In this document: positions 1 to 5,362 of the stretch, one piece after another
How the letters are laid out: each line of letters begins with the position of its first letter
Position numbering within the stretch: position 1 is the first letter of the stretch
Assembly: GCA_001805765.1 (NCBI GenBank)
Contig: MHGW01000002.1
Span: forward strand, 7,517 to 12,878
Length of the DNA: 5,362 nucleotides
Source of the DNA: Omnitrophica WOR_2 bacterium RIFCSPLOWO2_01_FULL_41_12
GTDB lineage: Bacteria > Omnitrophota > Gorgyraeia > Gygaellales > Profunditerraquicolaceae
Direction of reading: 5' to 3'
The notes under the pieces: generated by a model
What the model was told of the DNA's origin: nothing
Databases searched by the model: none
Seen by the model: the letters and a program-made list of their open reading frames with translations, nothing else
Position numbers and translations under genes: made by a program

Positions 1-346
1 GCAGACTTTTGAAAACCCGAAAGATTTAGGATTATTATTGAAGGGGATGGGGACAAAATTTGAAGTCATTATCATAGATTGCTTGACTATCTGGTTGTCC
101 AATCTTGTTTTAAAAGGCAATAAGGAAAAAGCTATTGCGCAAAAGTTAAAGGAAACAGGAGCAGTGCTTAAGAAAATTAAGGCCGCATCTATCATTGTCT
201 CTAATGAGGTAGGTTTGGGGATTGTTCCAGAAAATAAATTAGCCAGAGAATTTAGGGATATTGCCGGCAGGATGAATCAAATTGTAGCAGAGAATTCTGA
301 TGCAGTATTCTTTATGATCTCGGGAATACCATGGAGGGTAAAATAA
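1..346 (+). CDS. cobU: Adenosylcobinamide kinase / adenosylcobinamide-phosphate guanylyltransferase, 3' part
   Basis: This is the C-terminal part (114 codons, read from position 2) of the bifunctional cytoplasmic enzyme that phosphorylates adenosylcobinamide and then transfers GMP from GTP to give adenosylcobinamide-GDP. The reading frame is open to the window edge, so the gene starts upstream; the methionine codon at 38 is internal. Visible family motifs are TFENPKDL near the edge, then IIIDCLTIWLSNL, SNEVGLGIVPEN followed by REFRDIAGRMNQ, and the usual ending SGIPWRVK. CobU proteins are about 180 residues, so the missing third should carry the P-loop and the histidine that is guanylylated; neither can be checked here. 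The stop codon lies 2 nt before the preferred cobT start, and the cobT Shine-Dalgarno sits inside this gene's last codons, so the two are co-transcribed. Nothing looks broken in the part seen. Confidence 0.93.
   Translation, partial: QTFENPKDLGLLLKGMGTKFEVIIIDCLTIWLSNLVLKGNKEKAIAQKLKETGAVLKKIKAASIIVSNEVGLGIVPENKLAREFRDIAGRMNQIVAENSDAVFFMISGIPWRVK
333..338 (+). promoter_or_regulatory. Ribosome binding site for cobT, inside the cobU 3' end
   Basis: GGAGGG lies 10 nt before the ATG at 349. It decides between two in-frame starts: the earlier ATG at 331 has no purine-rich site upstream and would contain this motif within its own first codons. The 349 start also gives an N-terminus (MKRIEEVMGAI) of the usual CobT length before the first conserved block. 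Confidence 0.7.
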
Positions 347-348
347 AA

Positions 349-1422
349 ATGAAAAGGATAGAAGAAGTTATGGGGGCGATATCAGAAATAGATTACGCGC
401 TTATGCAGAAAACACAAAATCGACTGGATAACCTGACCAAACCACAGGGAAGTTTAGGGAGGCTGGAAGAATTAGCCAAATTAATCGTCGGTATCACCAG
501 AAAAGAAAAACCGGATTTTAAAAATAAGGTGATTTTTACGCTGGCTGCAGACCACGGCGTCGTGGAAGAAAAAGTGAGCGCTTTTCCCAAAGAGGTTACC
601 GCGCAGATGGTCTATAATTTTTTAAATGGCGGGGCAGGAATAAATGTCTTGGCCAAGCACATTGGCGCAAGGGTAGTGGTGGTGGATATAGGAGTAGCCG
701 GAGAAATCCAAAATCCAAAATCCAAAATCCAAAACTTCAAGGATAAAAAAATAAATTTTGGGACAAAGAATTTTACTAAAGGACCGGCAATGACCAGAGA
801 AGAAGCCATAAAATCTATAGAAACCGGGATGGAATTGGTAGAAGAAGAGATGCCTAATGGCATAGATATTATTGGCACAGGGGATATGGGGATAGGAAAT
901 ACCACTTCCTCCAGCGCCATAGCTGCGGTTTTTAGCCAAAAAGAAGTTGAGGAGGTTACGGGAAAAGGCACTGGCATTGATACGGAAACTTTAAAAAATA
1001 AGATTCGGGTGATAAAGGAAGGTTTAAAAATAAATGCGCCTGATAAAAATGACCCTATAGATGTCTTATCAAAAGTCGGTGGTTTTGAAATCGGAGGGTT
1101 GGCGGGCATAATTTTAGCCTCTGCCGCTAAAAAAATTCCTATCGTCATAGATGGATTTATCTCCGGAGCTGCCGCATTAGTTGCTTACCACTTAGCGCCA
1201 AAGTCAAAAGACTATATGATTGCCAGCCACTGTTCGCAAGAATTAGGCCACCGTATTATTTTAGACCACTTGGGATTAAAGCCAATTTTAGATTTAAATT
1301 TAAGATTAGGCGAAGGCACAGGCGCTTGCTTAGGCATAAATATAATAGAGGCGGCAATTAAGGTCTTAACGCAAATGGCCACCTTTGAAAGCGCCAAGGT
1401 AGCGGAAAAAATTAAAGCATGA
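349..1422 (+). CDS. cobT: Nicotinate-nucleotide--dimethylbenzimidazole phosphoribosyltransferase
   Basis: CobT transfers the phosphoribosyl group of nicotinate mononucleotide to 5,6-dimethylbenzimidazole (or another lower-ligand base), making alpha-ribazole 5'-phosphate for the cobalamin nucleotide loop. It is a cytoplasmic enzyme. From the ATG at 349 the protein is 357 residues, the normal family length. Conserved blocks appear in order: LTKPQGSLGRLE (about 29-40), AADHGV (D68), GDMGIGNTTSSSAI (from about 178), and near the C-terminus RLGEGTGA, whose glutamate (E322) matches the catalytic base of the Salmonella enzyme. The alternative start at 331 adds six residues and has no good ribosome site. 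The stop overlaps the cobS start as ATGA. One oddity is a 28-bp heptanucleotide repeat that inserts a lysine-rich segment (about residues 119-131) between the block around GARVVVVDIGVAG and the next; the frame is kept, so the gene looks functional. Which base is used cannot be told from this sequence. Confidence 0.97.
   Translation: MKRIEEVMGAISEIDYALMQKTQNRLDNLTKPQGSLGRLEELAKLIVGITRKEKPDFKNKVIFTLAADHGVVEEKVSAFPKEVTAQMVYNFLNGGAGINVLAKHIGARVVVVDIGVAGEIQNPKSKIQNFKDKKINFGTKNFTKGPAMTREEAIKSIETGMELVEEEMPNGIDIIGTGDMGIGNTTSSSAIAAVFSQKEVEEVTGKGTGIDTETLKNKIRVIKEGLKINAPDKNDPIDVLSKVGGFEIGGLAGIILASAAKKIPIVIDGFISGAAALVAYHLAPKSKDYMIASHCSQELGHRIILDHLGLKPILDLNLRLGEGTGACLGINIIEAAIKVLTQMATFESAKVAEKIKA
704..731 (+). 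repeat. Heptanucleotide tandem repeat (AAATCCA x4) inside cobT
   Basis: Four perfect copies of AAATCCA run head to tail, followed by a partial copy (AAA, 732-734). Because 7 is not a multiple of 3, three units are needed to return to frame. The array is translated as IQNPKSKIQN, so each frame of the unit is used in turn. Gain or loss of a single unit would frameshift cobT; changes of three units would not. Most of the encoded segment is absent from CobT proteins as I know them and is hydrophilic, which suggests a surface loop. Confidence 0.95.
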
Positions 1423-2174
1423 AAAGCCTTTTATCGGCCTTACAATTTTTAACTATCATTCCCGTAAAAATTAAACACGTGCAGGAAAAACAGATAGCCA
1501 GGGCATTGATTTATTTTCCCATCATTGGCCTATTTTTAGGCCTGATTTTATTAGTCTTTGAAAGGATGCTTTATATTTTAAATTTTGGGCAATTCTCCAT
1601 AAATACTATCTTGGTTGTCCTGCTGATTATTCTCACCGGTGGAATACATTTAGACGGCTCAAGCGATACCGTTGACGCCTTATCCAGCAGAAAGAATAAA
1701 GAGGAGATGCTAAAGATTATGCGCGATTCCCATATTGGGGTAATGGGAGTCTTAAGCTTGATCAGTATCATCCTCTTAAAGATTTCTTTTCTTTCGTCAT
1801 TAAACACTGTTTTAAGGCCTACAGCTCTACTTATAATGTGTATCTTAAGCCGCTGGTCAATGGTCTTAGCAATTTTCTCATTTGCCTATGCCCGCGAAGA
1901 GGGAAAGGCAAAGGTTTTTTTTCAGGGGATTAACTTGAAAATTTTTTTATTGTCTACTTTAATTACAATGGGTTGCGTAATGTTTATTTGGAAACTAAAA
2001 GGTTTGGCAATCTTGGGAATCATATTATTGAGTACCTATTTAATCGCAAAATCCCTAAAAAATAAAATTGGCGGGCTGAGCGGAGATACCCTGGGAGCGA
2101 TAAACGAACTAAACGAAGTAATTATTTTATGCGTAATGGCTATAACGGCAAAAATTTTTCTATGGATAATTTAA
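1419..2174 (+). CDS. cobS: Adenosylcobinamide-GDP ribazoletransferase (cobalamin synthase)
   Basis: CobS is the integral inner-membrane enzyme that joins adenosylcobinamide-GDP (from CobU) with alpha-ribazole or its phosphate (from CobT), releasing GMP and giving adenosylcobalamin or its phosphate. The protein is 251 residues, normal for the family. It opens with the typical LLSALQFLTIIPV and YFPIIGLFLG segments. The acidic motif GGIHLDGSSDTVDAL (residues 74-88) follows, with aspartates D79, D83 and D86 kept. Then come MRDSHIGVMG (101-110), SRW (144-146) and GGLSGDTLGAINEL (218-231). Several hydrophobic stretches, at about 34-50, 60-73, 108-126, 133-155, 175-190 and 195-209, plus the C-terminus, fit a polytopic membrane protein. 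The acidic motif usually reads close to HLDGLADTADGL; here the small-residue variant SS replaces LA and V replaces the second A. The start overlaps the cobT stop by 4 nt and has no strong Shine-Dalgarno, so translation is probably coupled to cobT. Confidence 0.96.
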   Translation: MKSLLSALQFLTIIPVKIKHVQEKQIARALIYFPIIGLFLGLILLVFERMLYILNFGQFSINTILVVLLIILTGGIHLDGSSDTVDALSSRKNKEEMLKIMRDSHIGVMGVLSLISIILLKISFLSSLNTVLRPTALLIMCILSRWSMVLAIFSFAYAREEGKAKVFFQGINLKIFLLSTLITMGCVMFIWKLKGLAILGIILLSTYLIAKSLKNKIGGLSGDTLGAINELNEVIILCVMAITAKIFLWII

Positions 2175-2836
2175 CTGCGATATCTTCCTGGAGCGGAGGA
2201 AAAGATAGTTGCCTGGCCTGCTATAAGGCCATGCAACAAGGTTATCAGGTAAAATATCTTTTGAATTTTATCTCCCGAGAATCCAAGCGGGGCTGCTTCC
2301 ATGGAATAGAGTCAGGCCTGATGAAACTGCAGTCCGAATTAATCGGCATCCCTTTAGTGCAAAAAGAAGTAACCGCAGATATGAAAAAATACGAAGAAGA
2401 ATTCAAGGAAGCTGTAACCGCATTAAAAACGCAAACTATTAACCATATGGTCTTTGGGGATATTTTCCTGTTGGACCAGATAAATTGGGTAGAGCGCGTT
2501 TGCAATGATATCGGTATAACTGCCGTTGAACCATTATGGAATAATAATCCGCAAGATTTAGTCAGTGAATTTGTAAATTTGGGGTTTGAGGCGGTTATAG
2601 TCAGCTGTCAAGCGGAAAAATTAGGAAAGGATTTTATAGGAAGGAGGATTGATAAAAAGTTAACCGTTGAATTGAAAGAAAAAGGCGTCTGTCCCTGCGG
2701 CGAAAACGGGGAATTTCATACGCTGGTGGTGGATGGCCCGATATTTAAAAGAAAGATTGAGATCTTAGAAAGCGAACCAGTGCTAAAAGAGGGATTTTGG
2801 AAACACTGGTTTTTGGATATTAAAAATTACAAATAG
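2162..2836 (+). CDS. Dph6/COG2102-type PP-loop ATPase (diphthine--ammonia ligase-like), in a B12 operon
   Basis: This 224-residue soluble protein belongs to the adenine-nucleotide alpha-hydrolase (PP-loop) group related to eukaryotic and archaeal Dph6. Visible motifs are the PP-loop SWSGGKDSCLACYKA (residues 9-23), a GCFHGIESGLMKLQSE block, VFGDIF, EPLW (123-126) and the signature CPCGENGEFHTLVVDGP starting at C177. Such enzymes adenylate a carboxylate and then amidate it with ammonia. Bacterial translation factors lack diphthamide, so the substrate here is unknown. Its position directly after cobS, overlapping it by 13 nt, suggests corrinoid metabolism; that is inference. I chose the ATG at 2162 because it leaves a family-typical short lead before the PP-loop. 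An in-frame ATG at 2129 would add 11 residues and overlap cobS by 46 nt. Neither start has a clear Shine-Dalgarno, so coupling to cobS is likely. Confidence 0.88.
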   Translation: MDNLTAISSWSGGKDSCLACYKAMQQGYQVKYLLNFISRESKRGCFHGIESGLMKLQSELIGIPLVQKEVTADMKKYEEEFKEAVTALKTQTINHMVFGDIFLLDQINWVERVCNDIGITAVEPLWNNNPQDLVSEFVNLGFEAVIVSCQAEKLGKDFIGRRIDKKLTVELKEKGVCPCGENGEFHTLVVDGPIFKRKIEILESEPVLKEGFWKHWFLDIKNYK

Positions 2837-2845
2837 TAAAACTTA

Positions 2846-2968
2846 AGCCGGATAAACGAAGGAAATCCTGGTGTCATTCCAGGTGCTGCCACGCAACGGT
2901 AAAATCTGATGCTATCAGATGAGCCCGGGCCATCGTTTATTTTAGGTAAGTATCCTCGTTGTGAGGAG
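2846..2968 (+). promoter_or_regulatory. Cobalamin riboswitch, compact type, upstream of btuB
   Basis: This fills the gap between the Dph6-like gene and btuB. Parts seen: P1 TAAACGA (2853-2859) with TCGTTTA (2933-2939), extendable by A-T and G-T pairs to 2851/2941. GG (2861-2862) faces CC (2930-2931) as P3. The P4 hairpin is CCTGG (2867-2871) with CCAGG (2879-2883), with a GGTGtcAttCC loop like the consensus GGTGnnAATCC. The core GCTGCCACGCAACGGTAA (2885-2902) is very close to the E. coli btuB leader. P6 is ATCTGAT/ATCAGAT (2904-2910, 2914-2920) with a 3-nt loop. AGCCCGG (2922-2928) matches the first part of the B12 box AGYCMGG; the rest of that box looks about two bases shorter than consensus. 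There is no large peripheral arm. It begins only about 9 nt after the preceding stop codon. I see no convincing promoter and no intrinsic terminator (hairpin plus T-run), so control is probably translational. Confidence 0.93.
2953..2967 (+). promoter_or_regulatory. Riboswitch expression-platform hairpin (P13) masking the btuB ribosome site
   Basis: TCCTC (2953-2957) pairs with GAGGA (2963-2967) around the loop GTTGT (2958-2962). The whole loop can pair with GCAAC (2893-2897) in the conserved core, giving four Watson-Crick pairs and one G-U pair, exactly as expected for the L5-L13 kissing interaction of cobalamin riboswitches. The 3' arm continues into GAGGAG, the best anti-16S match before the btuB start 12 nt downstream. 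A second, weaker purine run, AAGGG (2970-2974), lies 6 nt from the start and stays outside the hairpin. Confidence 0.8.
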
Positions 2969-2980
2969 AAAGGGATAGCG

Positions 2981-4879
2981 ATGAAATCTAAATTATTTAC
3001 TTTATTATGCCTCTGTGTTGGGGTGATTTTTCCATTTAAATATCTTATGGCAGATGAAGCATATGATCTTGGCCAAGTATTAGTCAGCGCTTCGCGAATT
3101 GAAGAGTATATTGCCCAGACTGGAAGTTCCGCTATAGTTATTGACCGAAAAACAATTGAAAAGAAGAAGTATCTTTCTATTAAGGAAGCCCTTAGTTTAG
3201 AGGCTGGCGTGGATATTGCTTCAAATAGCGCATTTGGCGGCTCAACTTCAGTATATCTGCGCGGTGCCCCTTCAGGACATACTCTTGTGCTGATGGATGG
3301 CATACGTTTGTATGACCCGATTGCAACCGATGCTTCTTATGACTTGGCAAATCTTATGTTGGATAACGTAGAAAGAATTGAGATTATCAAGGGCCCGCAG
3401 AGCTCGCTTTTTGGGTCTGACGCCATTGGAGGGGTAATTAATATTATTACCCGTCAAGGTAAAGGAAAACCCAGCTTTACATTTTCTTCTGAGGGGGCAT
3501 CAAAAAGGACGTTTACTGAAAGCCTTGGCGCTTTTGGTTCAACCGGTAAATTTTATTATTCTGCTGAGGCCTCGCGCCAGGACAGCCGCGGTTTCAGTAA
3601 GGCGCGCGACGGAGCAGAAAGCGATTCTTACCAGAACAATAATTTTAGCGGAAAATTCAGCTACCGGCCGGATGAAAACCTTGAGTTCGGAGTAAAGTCT
3701 TCATATGTACGTGCAAAAATTGACCTTGATGACGGCGCCTATGCGGATGACGTTGATTTCTGGACCAAATACGAAAATGTTCTACTTACTCTCTTTAGCG
3801 AACAGCGGATTAATGAAAAATGGAGCCATAACCTGGATTACAGCTGGTTGCGTAATGTGCGTAAATACACCGATAATTCTGATCAATATTGGGATACTTT
3901 CAAGGCACGGGGACAGGAGGCAAATTGGCAACATACAGTTGACGCAGGAAAGATATTCTTATTGCCAGAGAATATCGGCGAATTTATCATTCCTGGTTTT
4001 CAATATACCTATGAAACTGGATTTGAGCGTTCAAATTATGGAGATTTAGGCCGCGTAAGCGCAAACAAAGAAGGCTATTTTGTGGAAAATAGATTTAGCC
4101 TAAATGATAAGTTGTTCAATACGTTCGCAATGCGCGTGGACAGGCATTCACGTTTTGGAACACAGACTACCGGCAGGGGGACGCTTTCGTATTTGTTTGA
4201 TACTGGCACACGTTTTAAAGGTAGCTACGGGACCGGTTTCAAAGCCCCTTCGCTTTATCAGCTTTTTTCTCTTTACGGAGACACTAATCTCAATGCGGAA
4301 AAGTCCTGGGGTTATGACGTAGGCCTTGAGCAGCAAATTTTTAAGAACCGTCTGTCTCTTAGCGCGGTGTATTTTCATAACCGCTTCAGGGATTTGATTG
4401 AATTTGATCCCAATAAACCTAATCCGAAGATAATAGCCTGGCCCTTTGGTATGTATGTTAATAGAGGAAGCGCTAAGACTGAGGGCATAGAGGCGGAACT
4501 TACCTACAAGCCAATTGATAATTTATCAATCAGATATGCCTTCGCCTATGTTGACGCAATGGATTTTACGGCTAAATTACATCTTATCCGCCGCCCGAAT
4601 AACAAACACTTTATAACAATCGGTTATTCTCCTTTTAGAAACTTAAGTCTTACATTTGACGCAACGCGTAATATAAAGATATACGATAATTTTGCAGGTA
4701 ATGAGAATAATAGGCTCAAAGACTATACCGTCTGTAATTTTGTTGCCTCGTTTCGCCTGAACCAGCACCTTGAAATATATTCCAGAGTTGAGAATATATT
4801 TAATGCAATTTATCAAGAGGTTAACGGCTATAATACCAAGAAGCGCTTTCTTCACTGGGGTGTCAAGGGCCGTTTCTAA
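2981..4879 (+). CDS. btuB: TonB-dependent outer-membrane corrinoid/cobalamin receptor
   Basis: BtuB binds cobalamin or cobinamide at the cell surface and imports it to the periplasm using energy passed on by TonB-ExbB-ExbD. The 632-residue protein (E. coli BtuB precursor: 614) starts with a signal peptide, basic MKSK, a hydrophobic core and a likely cut after LMA (residue 24). Next are a TonB-box-like GQVLVSAS (31-38), a plug domain with a YLRG motif (R94) and LVLMDGIRLYDP, then KGPQSSLFGSDAIGG and VINIITR (137-158). The rest is a 22-strand-type barrel with alternating residues, including GTGFKAPSLYQLF (about 417-429) and a NLNAEKSWGY-like stretch, ending in phenylalanine as outer-membrane barrels need for insertion. 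The ATG at 2981 is chosen because it gives the signal peptide; an open frame back to 2909 would run through the riboswitch. The cobalamin riboswitch and the cob neighbours support B12 over siderophore specificity. I see no damage. Confidence 0.92.
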   Translation: MKSKLFTLLCLCVGVIFPFKYLMADEAYDLGQVLVSASRIEEYIAQTGSSAIVIDRKTIEKKKYLSIKEALSLEAGVDIASNSAFGGSTSVYLRGAPSGHTLVLMDGIRLYDPIATDASYDLANLMLDNVERIEIIKGPQSSLFGSDAIGGVINIITRQGKGKPSFTFSSEGASKRTFTESLGAFGSTGKFYYSAEASRQDSRGFSKARDGAESDSYQNNNFSGKFSYRPDENLEFGVKSSYVRAKIDLDDGAYADDVDFWTKYENVLLTLFSEQRINEKWSHNLDYSWLRNVRKYTDNSDQYWDTFKARGQEANWQHTVDAGKIFLLPENIGEFIIPGFQYTYETGFERSNYGDLGRVSANKEGYFVENRFSLNDKLFNTFAMRVDRHSRFGTQTTGRGTLSYLFDTGTRFKGSYGTGFKAPSLYQLFSLYGDTNLNAEKSWGYDVGLEQQIFKNRLSLSAVYFHNRFRDLIEFDPNKPNPKIIAWPFGMYVNRGSAKTEGIEAELTYKPIDNLSIRYAFAYVDAMDFTAKLHLIRRPNNKHFITIGYSPFRNLSLTFDATRNIKIYDNFAGNENNRLKDYTVCNFVASFRLNQHLEIYSRVENIFNAIYQEVNGYNTKKRFLHWGVKGRF

Positions 4880-4884
4880 AAAGA

Positions 4885-4888
4885 GAGG
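4885..4888 (+). promoter_or_regulatory. Ribosome binding site for the exbB-like gene
   Basis: GAGG, within AGAGAGG (4882-4888), lies 5 nt before the ATG at 4894, in the 14-nt gap after btuB. This fixes the start at 4894. No terminator or promoter is visible in the gap, so the gene should be read through from btuB. Confidence 0.7.
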
Positions 4889-4893
4889 TTACT

Positions 4894-5362
4894 ATGTGGG
4901 TATGGTTTTTAAAAGGCGGGCTATTAATGTGGCCGATTATTTTTTGTTCAATGGCAGCAGTTACTATTGTTTTAGAAAGATTTTATTTTTTCTATAAAGC
5001 AAGAGAAAGAGTTCCTAATTTCCAGGCACGCATAAAAAGCTTAGTAAAACAAGAAAAGTTTGAAGAGGCAATAAACCTCTGCGAAACCACCAAAGGGATT
5101 ATTCCTCATATTTTAGGTATAGGAATCCATATACGGGCAAAGACCCATCAAGAGCAGGAAAGGATTCTTGCCAAGTATGTGTCAAAATTGTTGTCTAATT
5201 TAGAAAAGAATTTAAGTTTTCTGGCGATTATCGGAAATATTGCTCCCCTCTTAGGCCTTTTAGGGACTATTACCGGTATGATCAGAGCCTTTATGAAGAT
5301 TGAGCATTTAAAAGGGAGTGCCGGTGTTTCCGACATAGCTGGAGGTATCTGGGAAGCACTTA
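4894..5362 (+). CDS. exbB: ExbB/TolQ/MotA-family proton channel subunit, 5' part
   Basis: ExbB forms the inner-membrane pentamer that, with ExbD, uses the proton gradient to drive TonB and so energises receptors such as BtuB. The 156 residues seen show an N-terminal membrane helix (GGLLMWPIIFCSMAAVTIVLERF, about 8-30). A cytoplasmic region follows with a KFEEAINLCE segment (55-64), of the kind usual in this family. Then comes the second helix with the signature APLLGLLGTITGMIRAF (117-133) and the start of the SDIAGGIWEAL block (146-156). The gene runs off the window; the full family length is commonly 200-240 residues, so the third helix is missing here. The position 14 nt after btuB points to ExbB serving TonB-dependent uptake, though TolQ of the Tol-Pal system cannot be excluded from the sequence alone. 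An exbD gene, and possibly tonB, is expected next. Confidence 0.92.
   Translation, partial: MWVWFLKGGLLMWPIIFCSMAAVTIVLERFYFFYKARERVPNFQARIKSLVKQEKFEEAINLCETTKGIIPHILGIGIHIRAKTHQEQERILAKYVSKLLSNLEKNLSFLAIIGNIAPLLGLLGTITGMIRAFMKIEHLKGSAGVSDIAGGIWEAL

Noticed and set aside
612..1148. 178-codon open frame on the minus strand opposite cobT
   Set aside because: It lies wholly within a clearly conserved gene, includes the antisense of the heptamer repeat, and its translation shows no recognisable motif or family features.
2923..2930. Perfect 8-bp palindrome GCCCGGGC, considered as a terminator stem or protein-binding site
   Set aside because: It is the B12-box region of the riboswitch, has no loop and no T-run after it, and is explained by the aptamer fold.
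2909..2980. Extended btuB N-terminus starting at the ATG at 2909
   Set aside because: This ATG lies in the P6 hairpin of the riboswitch. The extension would put 24 residues in front of a good signal peptide, whereas the ATG at 2981 has purine-rich sites upstream.
2827..3303. 158-codon open frame on the minus strand covering the riboswitch and the btuB 5' end
   Set aside because: It overlaps a recognisable riboswitch and the conserved plug domain of BtuB, has no convincing start context, and its translation resembles no family I know.
3433..3451. Inverted repeat GGTAAT ... ATTACC within btuB, operator-like
   Set aside because: It encodes the strongly conserved GGVINIITR motif of the receptor plug, and the symmetry follows from those codons. 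It is internal to the gene and far from any start.
3705..4049. 114-codon open frame on the plus strand in a second frame of btuB
   Set aside because: It is an out-of-frame shadow: the btuB frame is continuous through it with barrel-like sequence, and this frame shows no motifs or ribosome site.
1..5362. CRISPR arrays, tRNA or rRNA genes, insertion sequences, phage genes
   Set aside because: No spaced direct repeats, cloverleaf-like sequence, transposase motifs or terminal inverted repeats were found by reading. Apart from the riboswitch gap, the window is covered by metabolic and transport genes.

Overview
This window is a vitamin B12 (cobalamin) locus read entirely on the + strand, from a Gram-negative-type bacterium with an outer membrane. 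That is shown by a TonB-dependent receptor with a signal peptide and a terminal phenylalanine. The DNA is AT-rich by eye, genes are tightly packed or overlapping, and cobT carries an in-frame heptanucleotide tandem repeat. These traits fit many uncultured groups; an Omnitrophota-like or deltaproteobacterial-like source is possible, but the window does not settle the taxonomy.

Layout. Positions 1-346 hold the 3' part of cobU (5' end outside the window), followed by cobT (349-1422), cobS (1419-2174) and a PP-loop ATPase of the Dph6/COG2102 type (about 2162-2836). The first three are the nucleotide-loop assembly genes: CobU activates adenosylcobinamide to its GDP form, CobT makes alpha-ribazole phosphate, and CobS joins the two. 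Gaps are 2 nt or negative, so this is one transcription unit. The Dph6-like gene is the odd member: bacteria have no diphthamide on EF-G, so its product probably acts on something else, plausibly a corrinoid.

The only sizeable non-coding stretch, 2837-2980, is almost wholly a compact cobalamin riboswitch. I can trace its P1 stem, P4 hairpin, the conserved CTGCC-(N)-GCAACGGTAA core, a short P6 hairpin, a B12-box-like AGCCCGG and a 3' hairpin (P13). The five-base P13 loop can pair with the GCAAC loop of the core, and its 3' arm contains the Shine-Dalgarno-like GAGGAG. This suggests translational control by ligand-stabilised hiding of the ribosome binding site.

Downstream are btuB (2981-4879), encoding the outer-membrane corrinoid receptor, and, 14 nt later, the start of an exbB/tolQ-type gene (4894 to the window end), the proton-channel subunit that powers TonB-dependent uptake. 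The window therefore couples capture of cobinamide or cobalamin at the outer membrane with completion of the lower ligand inside the cell. The riboswitch is placed to restrain btuB, and perhaps exbB, when cobalamin is plentiful.
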